Source of the DNA: Dallia pectoralis
Lineage: Eukaryota > Chordata > Actinopteri > Esociformes > Umbridae
Assembly (NCBI GenBank): GCA_029465975.1
Contig: CM055756.1
Span: 13,042,946 to 13,106,945, forward strand
DNA: 64,000 nucleotides
Direction of reading: 5' to 3'
Shown: piece after piece, positions 1 to 13,400 of the stretch
How the letters are laid out: every line of letters starts with the position of its first letter
Position numbering within the stretch: the stretch's first letter is position 1
The notes under the pieces: model-generated
Seen by the model: only the letters and a program-made list of their open reading frames with translations
The model's database searches: none
Told to the model about the DNA's origin: nothing
Made by a program: the position numbers and the translations under genes

Positions 1-251
1 CAGACAGACACAGACAGACAGACACAGACAGACAGACACAGACAGACAGACAGACAGACAGACACAGACAGACAGACAGACACAGACAGACACAGACAGA
101 CAGACACAGACAGACACAGACAGACAGACACAGACAGACAGACAGACAGACACAGACAGACAGACACACACAGACAGACAGACAGACACACAGACAGACA
201 GACAGACACAGACAGACACAGACAGACAGACACAGACAGACACAGACAGAC

Positions 252-282
<31 letters not shown>

Positions 283-405
283 CAGACAGACAGACAGACA
301 CAGACAGACACAGACAGACAGACACACACAGACAGACAGACAGACACAGACAGACAGACACAGACAGACAGACAGACACAGACAGACAGACACAGACAGA
401 CAGAC

Positions 406-440
<35 letters not shown>

Positions 441-627
441 CAGACAGACACAGACAGACAGACACAGACAGACAGACAGACACAGACAGACAGACAGACA
501 CAGACAGACACAGACAGACAGACACAGACAGACACAGACAGACACAGACAGACACAGACAGACACAGACAGACACAGACAGACACAGACAGACAGACAGA
601 CAGACACAGACAGACAGACAGACAGAC

Positions 628-662
<35 letters not shown>

Positions 663-687
663 CAGACAGACAGACAGACAGACAGAC

Positions 688-770
<83 letters not shown>

Positions 771-1129
771 CAGACAGACACAGACAGACACAGACAGACA
801 GACAGACACAGACAGACACAGACAGACACAGACAGACACAGACAGACACAGACAGACACAGACAGACACAGACAGACACAGACACAGACAGACACAGACA
901 GACAGACACAGACAGACAGACACAGACAGACAGACACAGACAGACACAGACAGACAGACAGACACAGACAGACACAGACAGACACAGACAGACACAGACA
1001 GACACAGACAGACACAGACAGACACAGACAGACACAGACAGACACAGACAGACACAGACAGACAGACACAGACAGACACAGACAGACAGACACAGACAGA
1101 CACAGACAGACAGACAGACACAGACAGAC

Positions 1130-1192
<63 letters not shown>

Positions 1193-1292
1193 CAGACAGA
1201 CACAGACAGACAGACAGACACAGACAGACACAGACAGACACAGACAGACAGAGACAGACAGACAGACACAGACAGACACAGACAGACAGACA
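1..1292. repeat. CAGA/CA microsatellite array in a cramp1 intron
   Basis: The first 1.29 kb is almost pure (CAGA)n in which CAGA runs are interrupted every 8-20 bases by an extra CA. There is no gene in it. It runs off the left edge and ends in the intron upstream of the first visible cramp1 exon. Confidence 0.97.
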
Positions 1293-1485
1293 GGGAAGAG
1301 GTAGGAAGAGTCAAAACGGGAACATTGACGCGTGTGGGCAGGAGGAGATGTATCTCCATGGCAACATTCAGAAAGAGGGCCGATGTGAGTAGGGAGAGTA
1401 GGAGGCAGACCTCAAGACAGGACAACTCATGGCTTTACTCTTCTGGTCTCTTGTTACCACAACTCTCTCTTCCCCTTCTTTCCAG

Positions 1486-4400
1486 GAGTGAGTGATGAAG
1501 AAGACCAGAAGCCTGTGCGTCTCCCTCTGAAGGTTGCCGTGGAGCTGCAGCCTCGTAGCAACCACTCCTGGGCCCGTGTACAGAGTCTGGCACACAACCC
1601 CCGCCTCAGGTCAGCGTCCACTCAGTCAAAGCAGGGTTAGGGTTATATAGCCGAGATGCAGGGTTAGGGTTAGATAGACAAGATGCAGGGTTAGGGTCAG
1701 ATAGACGGGGTGCAGGGTTAGGGTCAGATAGACGGGGTGCAGGGTTAGGGTCAGATAGACAAGATGCAGGGTTAGGGTCAGATAGACAAGATGCAGGGTT
1801 AGGGTCAGATAGACGGGGTGCAGGGTTAGGGTCAGATAGACGGGGTGCAGGGTTAGGGTCAGATAGACGGGGTGCAGGGTTAGGGTCAGATAGACGGGGT
1901 GCAGGGTTAGGGTCAGATAGACGGGGTGCAGGGTTAGGGTCAGATAGACCAGATGCAGGGTTAGGGTCAGATAGACGGGGTGCAGGGTTAGGGTCAGATA
2001 GACGGGGTGCAGGGTTAGGGTCAGATAGACGGGGTGCAGGGTTAGGGTCAGATAGACGGGGTGCAGGGTTAGGGTCAGATAGACGGGGTGCAGGGTTAGG
2101 GTCAGATAGACGGGGTGCAGGGTTAGGGTCAGATAGACGGGGTGCAGGGTTAGGGTCAGATAGACGGGGTGCAGGGTTAGGGTCAGATAGACCAGATGCA
2201 GGGTTAGGGTCAGATAGACCAGATGCAGGGTTAGGGTCAGATAGACCAGATGCAGGGTTAGGGTCAGATAGACCAGATGCAGGGTTAGGGTCAGATAGAC
2301 CAGATGCAGGGTTAGGGTCAGATAGACCAGATGCAGGGTTAGGGTCAGATAGACCAGATGCAGGGTTAGGGTCAGATAGACCAGATGCAGGGTTAGGGTC
2401 AGATAGACCAGATGCAGGGTTAGGGTCAGATAGACCAGATGCAGGGTTAGGGTCAGATAGACCAGATGCAGGGTTAGGGTCAGATAGACCAGATGCAGGG
2501 TTAGGGTCAGATAGACCAGATGCAGGGTTAGGGTCAGATAGACCAGATGCAGGGTTAGGGTCAGATAGACCAGATGCAGGGTTAGGGTCAGATAGACCAG
2601 ATGCAGGGCTGTCTGTGTAATACCCGGGTATGCTTGAAGCTGTAGCTTCTGCCCTCTGATTGGTTTAACACAAAAAATAATGCCGTGTACAGTGATTGGC
2701 CGAAATGTACGTTGTGTTTTGACCGTTTACCAATGAGCTCGGTTCAGCTACATGTGAGGCCTTTAGTTTGTCTTCTAATGTGTTTTAATTGTCTTTTGTG
2801 CTGTGATGCAGGATGATGGTGGAGCTCCACAGGAAAGTGTCCAGCCTGATAGAGTTTTTGAAGCAGAAGTGGACTGTCCAGGACCAGCGTATTGTATCCT
2901 TCCACATTACAACACGTATGTCTTCTGTCTGACAGCAATATGTCTTAAACACTGCTTAAAAGAACCCCATAATGAAGGGTACTCATTTAAAGTTGACCAG
3001 TTATCTGCTCATATTGATGAGATCAGTACTCTGATTCAGCCCAGTTGACCTTTCTGGGTGTTAGTTGTGTGTTTCCAAACGTTCCACTCCTTGACCTCGT
3101 TCTTCAGTTGAAGAGCTTGCAGGAGAGGGAGGTACTAGAGGGAACACCACAGCAGAACTCCCTCCCAAACCCTGTGAGCACGGAGGACCTATTTCTGTAC
3201 CCGGCAGAGACCAGCACCCTGACAGCCTTGCCTGGTGTGGCCCGTGTGGTGCACTCCAAGGCATCCTGCACCGTCCACTGGCAGGAGAGTGGCAAGGCTC
3301 GGCCTGGCCCCAGGGAGCTCAACCCCACAGCCCAGATACTGGGCATCCAGGGAACCCCCCTCTCCCGTGGTGGGGGGGCCTCAAAACCAGGTCGTGGCGG
3401 TGAAACTCGACGTGTACTGGGAGAGTCGCCTGTATCCATGCCAGAGACACCTGAAGGAGGAACGGTCCCAGAGGACAACAGTCAGAACCAGCTTGCTGTT
3501 CCCCCTAGTTTGTCTTTGCTTCAGAAACTGGATGATGGTGTGGCACTAGGCCAGGCAGCTGGGGAGATGGACGCTCTGGGGACCACAGATGGAGAGAGGG
3601 TCTCCAGTTTTCAGGGGTGCGGCTCTGTTACTGATCTGTGTCGGGAAGAGGAGCAGGCCCAAGGTGTTAACTGCGCTGACACCGGGTCTCCATGGAGGGA
3701 CTCCCTCTCCTCGTTGGACCCACTGGCTCCCACAGAACCGGTACCAGGACTGGTTGAGGACATCCCTCTGGACCAGGGAAGCGTGGCAGCCCCAGGAAAG
3801 GACGAGTCTGCTGGAGCAGGCAGCTCCCCACCACCCATGGGCGGCGGACGGACCGCCCAGCAGATCTGCAAAGAGGGCTGGTGCTCGCGTGGTTCAGACT
3901 CTAACGTGACCCTGGCTGAGCTTTACCTGATGCTAGGAAAACCGGGAAAACTGCAGCTGGAGTACGAGTGGCAGCCGAGTGCCCTCCATGAGCAGGAGGA
4001 GGGCCTACATGGACAGACACGCCCACAGCTGCAGTCCCCTCTCCTGTTCAGCCCTCCCTCCACCCACCGCGTCCTGCGCTGTCTACTACGTCTGGTATCA
4101 TCAGAGGTCAACCCCAAACCTGTAAGTGGAATAATGCAACATATCCTTTATATCAGGGCCTGCAAACCTGATCTGTCACACCTGATTCTACTAATTAGAC
4201 TCACATTAGTCACACCTGATTCTACTAATTAGACTCACATTAGTCACACCTGATTCTACTAATTAGACTCTCATTAGTCACATTAGTCACACCTGATTCT
4301 ACTAATTAGACTCTCAGTCTCACCTGATTCTACTAGTTAGACTCACATTAGTCACACCTGATTCTACTAGTTAGACTCGCATTAGTCACACCTGATTCTA

Positions 4401-7400
4401 CTAGTTAGACTCGCATTAGTCACACCTGATTCTACTAGTTAGACTCGCATTAGTCACACCTGATTCTACTAGTTAGACTCGCATTAGTCACACCTGATTC
4501 TACTAGTCACACACCTGATTCTACTAGTTAGACTCGCATTAGTCACACCTGATTCTACGAGTTAGACTCGCATTAGTCACACCTGATTCTACTAATGATT
4601 CTAGAGACTCTCATTACTAGTTAGACACATTAGTCACACCTGATTCTACTAATTAGACTCTCAGTCTCACCTGATTCTACTAGTTAGACTCACATTAGTC
4701 ACACCTGATTCTACTAGTTAGACTCTCAGTCTCACCTGATTCTACTAGTTAGACTCGCATTAGTCACACCTGATTCTACTAGTTAGACTCGCATTAGTCA
4801 CACCTGATTCTACTAGTTAGACTCGCATTAGTCACACCTGATTCTACTAGTTAGACTCGCATTAGTCACACCTGATTCTACTAGTTAGACTCGCATTAGT
4901 CACACCTGATTCTACTAATTAGACTTCTACTAGTTAGCATTAGTCACACCTGATTCTACTAATTAGACTCGCATTAGTCACACCTGATTCTACTAGTTAG
5001 ACTCACCTCAGTCTCACCTGATTCTACTAGTTAGACTCGCATTAGTCACACCTGATTCTACTAGACTCACATTAGTCACTGATTCTACTAGTTAGACTCG
5101 CATTAGTCACACCTGATTCTACTAGTTAGACTCATTAGTCACACCTGATTCTACTAGTTAGACTCGCATTAGTCACACCTGATTCTACTAGTTAGACTCG
5201 CATTAGTCACACCTGATTCTACTAGTTAGACTCGCATTAGTCACACCTGATTCTACTAGTTAGACTCGCATTAGTCACACCTGATTCTACTAGTTAGACT
5301 CATTAGTCACACCTGATTCTACTAGTTAGACTCTCATTAGTCACACCTGATTCTACTAGTTAGACTCGCATTAGTCACACCTGATTCTACTAGTTAGACT
5401 CTCATTAGTCTCAGTCTAGTTAGACACACACCTGATTCTACTAGTTAGACTCGCATTAGTCACACCTGATTCTACTAGTTAGACTCTCAGTCTCACCTGA
5501 TTCTACTAGTTAGACTCACATTAGTCACACCTGATTCTACTAGTTAGACTCGCATTAGTCACACCTGATTCTACTAGTTAGACTCGCATTAGTCACACCT
5601 GATTCTACTAGTTAGACTCGCATTAGTCACACCTGATTCTACTAGTTAGACTCGCATTAGTCACACCTGATTCTACTAGTTAGACTCGCATTAGTCACAC
5701 CTGATTCTACTAGTTAGACTCACATTAGTCACACCTGATTCTACTAATTAGACTCTCAGTCTCACCTGATTCTACTAGTTAGACTCTCATTAGTCACACC
5801 TGATTCTACTAATTAGACTCTCAGTCTCACCTGATTCTACTAGTTAGACTCGCATTAGTCACACCTGATTCTACTAGTTAGACTCTCAGTCTCACCTGAT
5901 TCTACTAGTTAGACTGATTCTACTAGTTAGCATTAGTCACACCTGATTCTACTAGTTAGACTCGCATTAGTCACACCTGATTCTACTAGTTAGACTCGCA
6001 TTAGTCACACCTGATTCTACTAGTTAGACTCGCATTAGTCACACCTGATTCTACTAGTTAGACTCGCATTAGTCACACCTGATTCTACTAGTTAGACTCG
6101 CATTAGTCACACCTGATTCTACTAGTTAGACTCGCATTAGTCACACCTGATTCTACTAGTTAGACTCGCATTAGTCACACCTGATTCTACTAATTAGACT
6201 CTCAGTCTCACCTGATTCTACTAGTTAGACTCACATTAGTCACACCTGATTCTACTAATTAGACTCACAGTCTCACCTGATTCTACTAGTTAGACTCACA
6301 TTAGTCACACCTGATTCTACTAGTTAGACTCGCATTAGTCACACCTGATTCTACTAATTAGACTCGCATTAGTCACACCTGATTCTACTAGTTAGACTCT
6401 CATTAGTCACACCTGATTCTACTAGTTAGACTCACATTAGTCACACCTGATTCTACTAGTTAGACTCGCATTAGTCACACCTGATTCTACTAGTTAGACT
6501 CGCATTAGTCACACCTGATTCTACTAGTTAGACTCGCATTAGTCACACCTGATTCTACTAGTTAGACTCGCATTAGTCACACCTGATTCTACTAGTTAGA
6601 CTCGCATTAGTCACACCTGATTCTACGAGTTAGACTCGCATTAGTCACACCTGATTCTACTAGTTAGACTCGCATTAGTCACACCTGATTCTACTAGTTA
6701 GACTCGCATTAGTCACACCTGATTCTACTAGTTAGACTCGCATTAGTCACACCTGATTCTACTAGTTAGACTCGCATTAGTCACACCTGATTCTACTAGT
6801 TAGACTCGCATTAGTCACACCTGATTCTACTAATTAGACTCGCATTAGTCACACCTGATTCTACTAATTAGACTCACATTAGTCACACCTGATTCTACTA
6901 ATTAGACTCACATTAGTCACACCTGATTCTACTAATTAGACTCACATTAGTCACACCTGATTCTACTAATTAGACTCGCATTAGTCACACCTGGGGCTGA
7001 AAAACATATACATGACTACATCAAGTCAACATCTAAATCGAAAGACTCCTAACAAAGTGAACTTTTGAACTCTGCTTTGTGGTTTTAAAAGGAATGAACT
7101 GGTGAGGACATATTTTAGAAAAACTTTGTAGCCACTAAATAAAGATATAGTGTGACTCCGTTTGTTGAGCAGGCTGTTCCATTTCATACGCCACTGTTGG
7201 TTCTGCATACGCCACACTGTTGGTTCTGCATACGCTACACTGTTTGTTCTGCATACGCCACACTGTTTGTTCTGCATACGCCACACTGTTGGTTCTGCAT
7301 ACGCCACACTGTTTGTTCTGCATACGCCACACTGTTTGTTCTGCATACGCCACACTGTTTGTTCTGCATACGCCACACTGTTGGTTCTGCATACGCCACA

Positions 7401-10400
7401 CTGTTGATTCTGCATACGCCACACTGTTCATTCTGTGAATATAAGTATTGTTGTTTTCTTCAAATGCTATCCTCTTTTGTTTCTGCTCTCCCAGACACCA
7501 GAACTCTGCTCCACAGCCACGTCTCCATTGAAGCCATCCCAGGAGGATCAGGCCCACACGCCCCCAGGCAAAGCCTCTGCCACGGGGGTACGCAGCCCCA
7601 ACTGTGGACGGCAGCAACCCCTGGGGGTCCGGGGGCCAAAGCAGATGTCACAAAACGCTGGATCTTTGGGTAGCTTATAAATGTCTTCTTTATCTTCCAC
7701 TGACAAATGTGCAAGTGAAACATCTATGACTCACTCACACTATTCCCACCGAGCAAAGGATGTTTTAAAATAGTTTTGCTTGGTAGGTTAAGTCTCATAT
7801 ACACACACTAACTCAACACTAACTCAGCACTTCCCAAACTCTGGGTCTTAAGATGACGCGGTTGATATGACGCGGTTGTCTGCTGTTTTTGGACCATCGA
7901 TATTAATCAGACCATTTGGTCATTCTGTCACCGCTCTTTAACCTGCTTTAAAGTTCTGAAATCAGACAAAATGTAATTCCTAATATTCCTTGACACCTTT
8001 CAAACCTTACTACCTTTAGGTAGTATTAAAGTCAGTCTCCTAATTTTAGCCAACATAAGGCATTCATTCTATTAACAAACCTTTTTTAGTGGGTCACAAA
8101 ACAACACAATGTTTCAGAATCTCTGCACAAAATCCCCTTTCTCCAGTATCTTTGAGGATTTAGGTCAGATGTTTAATATTGTCCACTATCTTCTGTCTTG
8201 TACCTGGTTCTCTCATGTACACAAACCATGCTAACTAGCTGTCACCTTTGAACCCTTGAACAGGTCGGAACCTCCCACGTTCTCTGCTCACGTCCGGGGT
8301 GGACTCGGACCGAGGAGTGTTTGCCGTCCCCACCACCCTCCCCCCCAACAGTTCCAGACACTCCCGTATGTTTTCTCCCAACAAGGAAGCGGAGCTTGCC
8401 TTTCGTCAGCAGCTTGACTCCATCAGAGTAAGGACATTTAGCGTAATGACATTTAGCGTAATGACATTTAGCGTAATGACATTTAGCGTAATGACATTTA
8501 GCGTAATGACATTTAGCGTAATGACATTTAGCGTAAGGACATTGAGAGTAAGGACATTGAGAGTAAGGACATTGAGAGTAAGGACATTGAGAGTAAGGAC
8601 ATTGAGAGTAAGGACATTGAGAGTAAGGACATTGAGAGTAAGGACATTGAGAGTAAGGACATTGAGAGTAAGGACATTGAGAGTAAGGACATTGAGAGTA
8701 AGGACATTGAGAGTAAGGACATTGAGAGTAAGGACATTGAGAGTAAGGACATTGAGAGTAAGGACATTTATCGTTCTCTCTCTGCTCTAATTTACATTTT
8801 TTGTAATTTACTAGACGTTTTTACCTACATATATATTTTTTTAATTTTAGGGAAGCTATGTGAAACAAAAAACAAGCACAACACTCACATTTAATAAGTA
8901 CACTCCTCAACTAGTTTAATAAGTACACTCCTCAACTAGTTTAATAAGTACACTCCTCAACTAGTTTAATAAGTACACTCCTCAACTAGTTTAATAAGTA
9001 CACTCCTCAACTAGTTTAATAAGTACACTCCTCAACTAGTTTAATAAGTACATTACTCAACTAGTTTAGTAAGTACACTCCTCAACTAGTTTAATAAGTA
9101 CACTCCTCAACTAGTTTAATAAGTACACTCCTCAACTAGTTTAATAAGTACACTCCTCAACTAGTTTAATAAGTACACTCCTCAACTAGTTTAATAAGTA
9201 CACTCCTCAACTAGTTTAATAAGTACACTCCTCAACTAGTTTAATAAGTACACTCCTCAACTAGTTTAATAAGTACACTCCTCAACTAGTTTAATAAGTA
9301 CACTCCTCAACTAGTTTAATAAGTACACTCCTCAACTAGTTTAATAAGTACACTCCTCAACTAGTTTAATAAGTACATGACTCAACTAGTTTAATAAGTA
9401 CATGACTCAACTAGTTTAATAAGTACACTCCTCAACTAGTTTAATAAGTACACTCCTCAACTAGTTTAATAAGTACACTCCTCAACTAGTTTAATAAGTA
9501 CACTCCTCAACTAGTTTAATAAGTACACTCCTCAACTAGTTTAATAAGTACACTCCTCAACTAGTTTAATAAGTACACTCCTCAACTAGTTTAATAAGTA
9601 CACTCCTCAACTAGTTTAATAAGTACACTCCTCAACTAGTTTAATAAGTACACTCCTCAACTAGTTTAATAAGTACACTCCTCAACTAGTTTAATAAGTA
9701 CACTCCTCAACTAGTTTAATAAGTACACTCCTCAACTAGTTTAATAAGTACATGACTCAACTAGTTTAATAAGTACATGACTCAACTAGTTTAATAAGTA
9801 CACTCCTCAACTAGTTTAATAAGTACACTCCTCAACTAGTTTAATAAGTACACTCCTCAACTAGTTTAATAAGTACACTCCTCAACTAGTTTAATAAGTA
9901 CACTCCTCAACTAGTTTAATAAGTACATTACTCAACTAGTTTAATAAGTACATTACTCAACTAGTTTAATAAGTACACTCCTCAACTAGTTTAATAAGTA
10001 CACTCCTCAACTAGTTTAATAAGTACATTACTCAACTAGTTTAATAAGTACACTCCTCAACTAGTTTAATAAGTACATTACTCAACTAGTTTAATAAGTA
10101 CACTCCTCAACTAGTTTAATAAGTACATTACTCAACTAGTTTAATAAGTACACTCCTCAACTAGTTTAATAAGTACACTCCTCAACTAGTTTAATAACTT
10201 AACTAGTTTTTCAGCAAAGTTCAGTAATGGAATGAAGACAACTAAATTAACATGCGTCCATCCACCTTTTGCCCCCCTTATTTGCTAATCTTTTTTCCTT
10301 AATTTCTTTCATGCTCATCACTCCCTTCTTTCATTTCTTTTAATGATAGTTTGTTTTTCCTTTCCCAAAAACAGTCAGATATTTTTCTGTCAAAACAGAG

Positions 10401-13400
10401 GAAGAACCGGAGCCGCCCCCTTCGAAAGCCCCTTGTGGTCCAGGTACATTTCTGGAGTTCTAATGCCTAGATTTACAGCTTAACAACAGGTTAATGATAG
10501 AAATGGACTCCTGGTCTAAACACTTTGTTCTTTGTCCTCAGAGAACGCTGCTCCCCCGTACCACTGGAGACACTTCTCAACACGTGTGCTCTTTTTCCAT
10601 CCTCTCCAACTCCTCTGCCACAGGTATGCTGCTATTCATCCCAGCCAGTAACCCCCAGGGGGTTTCTCACTTAAATACTCTCCCCTCCTCTTTCCCCCTA
10701 ACCCTCGTAGACTTCCACCCAAACAAGAAAACCTGGATGACCCCCAAATGGCGCAGTGGTAAAGTCACCATAGTACAGCTGCGTCATGTGATTGGCTCTG
10801 TGCCTTATACAGTACATCTGCGTCATGTGATTGGCTCTGTGCCTTATACAGTACAGCTGCGTCATGTGATTGGCTCTGTGCCTTATACAGTACAGCTGCG
10901 TCATGTGATTGGCTCTGTGCCTTATACAGTACAGCTGCGTCATGTGATTGGCTCTGTGCCTTATACAGTACAGCTGCGTCATGTGATTGGCTCTGTGCCT
11001 TATACAGTACAGCTGCGTCATGTGATTGGCTCTGTGCCTTATACAGTACAGCTGCATCATGTATACAGTACAGCTGCGTCATGTGATTGGCTCTGTGCCT
11101 TATACTCTGTGCCTTAGTACAGCTGCGTCATGTGATTGGCTCTGTGCCTTATACAGTACAGCTGCGTCATGTGATTGGCTCTGTGCCTTATGTGATTGGC
11201 TCTGTGCCTTATACAGTACAGCTGCGTCATGTGATTGGCTCTGTGCCTTATACAGTACAGCTGCGTCATGTGATTGGCTCTGTGCCTTATACAGTACAGC
11301 TCTGTGCCTTATACAGTACGTCTCTGTGCCTTATGTGATTGGCTCTGTGCCTTATACAGTACAGCTGCGTCATGTGATTGGCTCTGTGCCTTATACAGTA
11401 CAGCTGCGTCATGTGATTGGCTCTGTGCCTTATACAGTACAGCTGCGTCATGTGATTGGCTCTGTGCCTTATACAGTACAGCTGCGTCATGTGATTGGCT
11501 CTGTGCCTTATACAGTACATCTGCGTCATGTGATTGGCTCTGTGCCTTATACAGTACAGCTGCGTCATGTGATTGACTCTGTGCTAAAATAATTTATCCA
11601 GGTTTTGACTATAATTAATATAGTTAATTACTTATTTGCATAACCAAATGTAATCTACTAATTTTATTCACTTTTCCCAAATGACATGGTAGTGTCTGAA
11701 TATAATATATTCTCCTCAACTAGTCCAATTGTAATGGCTGGCTGCACTCTCTATAGACTCTATAGAGTCTCTCTTGGCCTGTACATTTCAGGTCACAGTT
11801 TCATGATTTGAGGTTTTAAATTGCTTCCAGTTTAACTTTATCTGTCAGAAGAAAATAGACTTCACACTTCAATACTGTTGTTGCAATGTCACTTCAGAGA
11901 AGGATTAATTATCTTTGCTTCTCTCATTTTTAGTAGATGTTACTGCTTCTCTCATCTTTAGTAGATGTTACAGCTTCTCTCATTTTTAGTAGATGTTACA
12001 GTTTCTTTCATTTTTGCAGATATTATAGCTTCTCTCATTTTTGCAGATATTACAGCTTCTCATTTTTGCAGATATTACAGCTTCTCATTCTTAGTAGATG
12101 TTATTTGATCTTATTTGTAAACAACACTGACAGTATTGAGGAGTGTGACAATAATGAATAATAGCATCTAATTTTCAAGAGAATTAAAACTCAAGATTTA
12201 TTCCTTGTTGGACTGATCTTGTTTTTTTTTCGCCCAGGAACCGGTTCCTTCCGACCAATTCAACCTCGTCTTTCTCCATCCACTCGGCCACTCCTCCCCA
12301 GAAATACCTCTGTCACTTCTGGACCAGGGATGTCCAGTCAGCTCTCCAGTACGTACCTTATTCATAAGGCTGCAGGGGGAAAAATGACCTTGCCTGGATT
12401 ATTTAAAATATTTTCTTAAAATCAAGAAATCTATTTTCATAGATCAATGCAATTTCTGTTTGTATGAGTTGGGAGGTTAGAGAAGAAACCAGCCATCGCG
12501 ATTAGACATACAACCTAAGTCGCGATCTGATCCAGCCATCGTGATTAGACATACAACCTAAGTCACAGTCTGATCCAGCCATCGTGATTAGACATACAAC
12601 CTAAGTCACAGTCTGATCCAGCCATCGTGATTAGACATACAACCTAAGTCGCGATCTGATCCAGCCATCGTGATTAGACATACAACCTAAGTCACAGTCT
12701 GATCCAGCCATCGTTTTACATAATTAAGATAAAATGGCAATGCTAATATTGTCACAACCACGATTTCAATGCTTTTTTTTTCTTTTAACTTTCTTTCTAT
12801 AGGCCATTTTATCTGAATGTAGATGAGGAAAATTTCGTTATTTATCGACAATGATCTCTATTGTTTTTTCGTCCAGGTGCCATTGACCTGGCAGCCAAGT
12901 CAGCAGGAATCATCCCAAGCAGCCCATGCCGGGAGCTGGAGCCCCCCAATCTAGAGCACAGCCCCCTCCTCTCTACATCAGACCCTGTTGTTCATCCGGG
13001 TCTTCCTCAGACACCACTCCTTCATCAGGTCTACTCTGAGGTATTTGGAACACCAAAAGACTGGGGACATTAATTACGATCATATGGATCACCGCTCCTT
13101 CATCAGGTCTATTCTGAGGTAGTCAATAAGCCCAGTGATATTTGGTTTCTTGGGGACTGGGATGATGGTAGTGGACTTAAAGCAGGCTGGGAAGCTGCAT
13201 GACTACAGTGATTTATTGAAAATGTCTGTCAACAGAGCAGATGGCTGGTCAGCACAGTGCTTTAGTGTGGAGGCAGAGACTCCATCAGGAACAGCTCCTT
13301 TGGTTTTGACTTCCGGAAAGGTGTTGATTGATGCCACTGAGGTGTTGATTGATGCCATTGAGGTGTTGATTGATGCCATTGAGGTGTTGATTGATGCCAT

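Noticed and set aside
1631..2602. CRISPR-like appearance of regularly spaced repeats, also at 4175-6992 and 41708-43828
   Set aside because: Units follow each other without unique spacers, there are no cas genes, and the genome is a vertebrate. These are minisatellites.
1621..2610. A true telomere or chromosome end
   Set aside because: TTAGGG is embedded in 27-bp units and the array lies within a cramp1 intron, so it is interstitial and not a telomere.
3045..3107. Extension of the large cramp1 exon upstream to a Met at 3045
   Set aside because: A pyrimidine-rich tract and CAG end at 3107, the phase matches the preceding exon at 2893, and the upstream codons do not resemble CRAMP1.
3104..3871. 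Antisense and alternative-frame ORFs over the large cramp1 exon (67-124 codons)
   Set aside because: Shadows of the GC-rich 338-codon exon, with no independent evidence.
7135..7617. A 160-codon - strand frame
   Set aside because: It covers the 23-bp array and the antisense of a cramp1 exon.
10494..11592. Frames of 100-207 codons with LRHVIGSVPYTVQ repeats
   Set aside because: 39-bp minisatellite following cramp1 exons. Open frames in both strands reflect the period of 13 codons.
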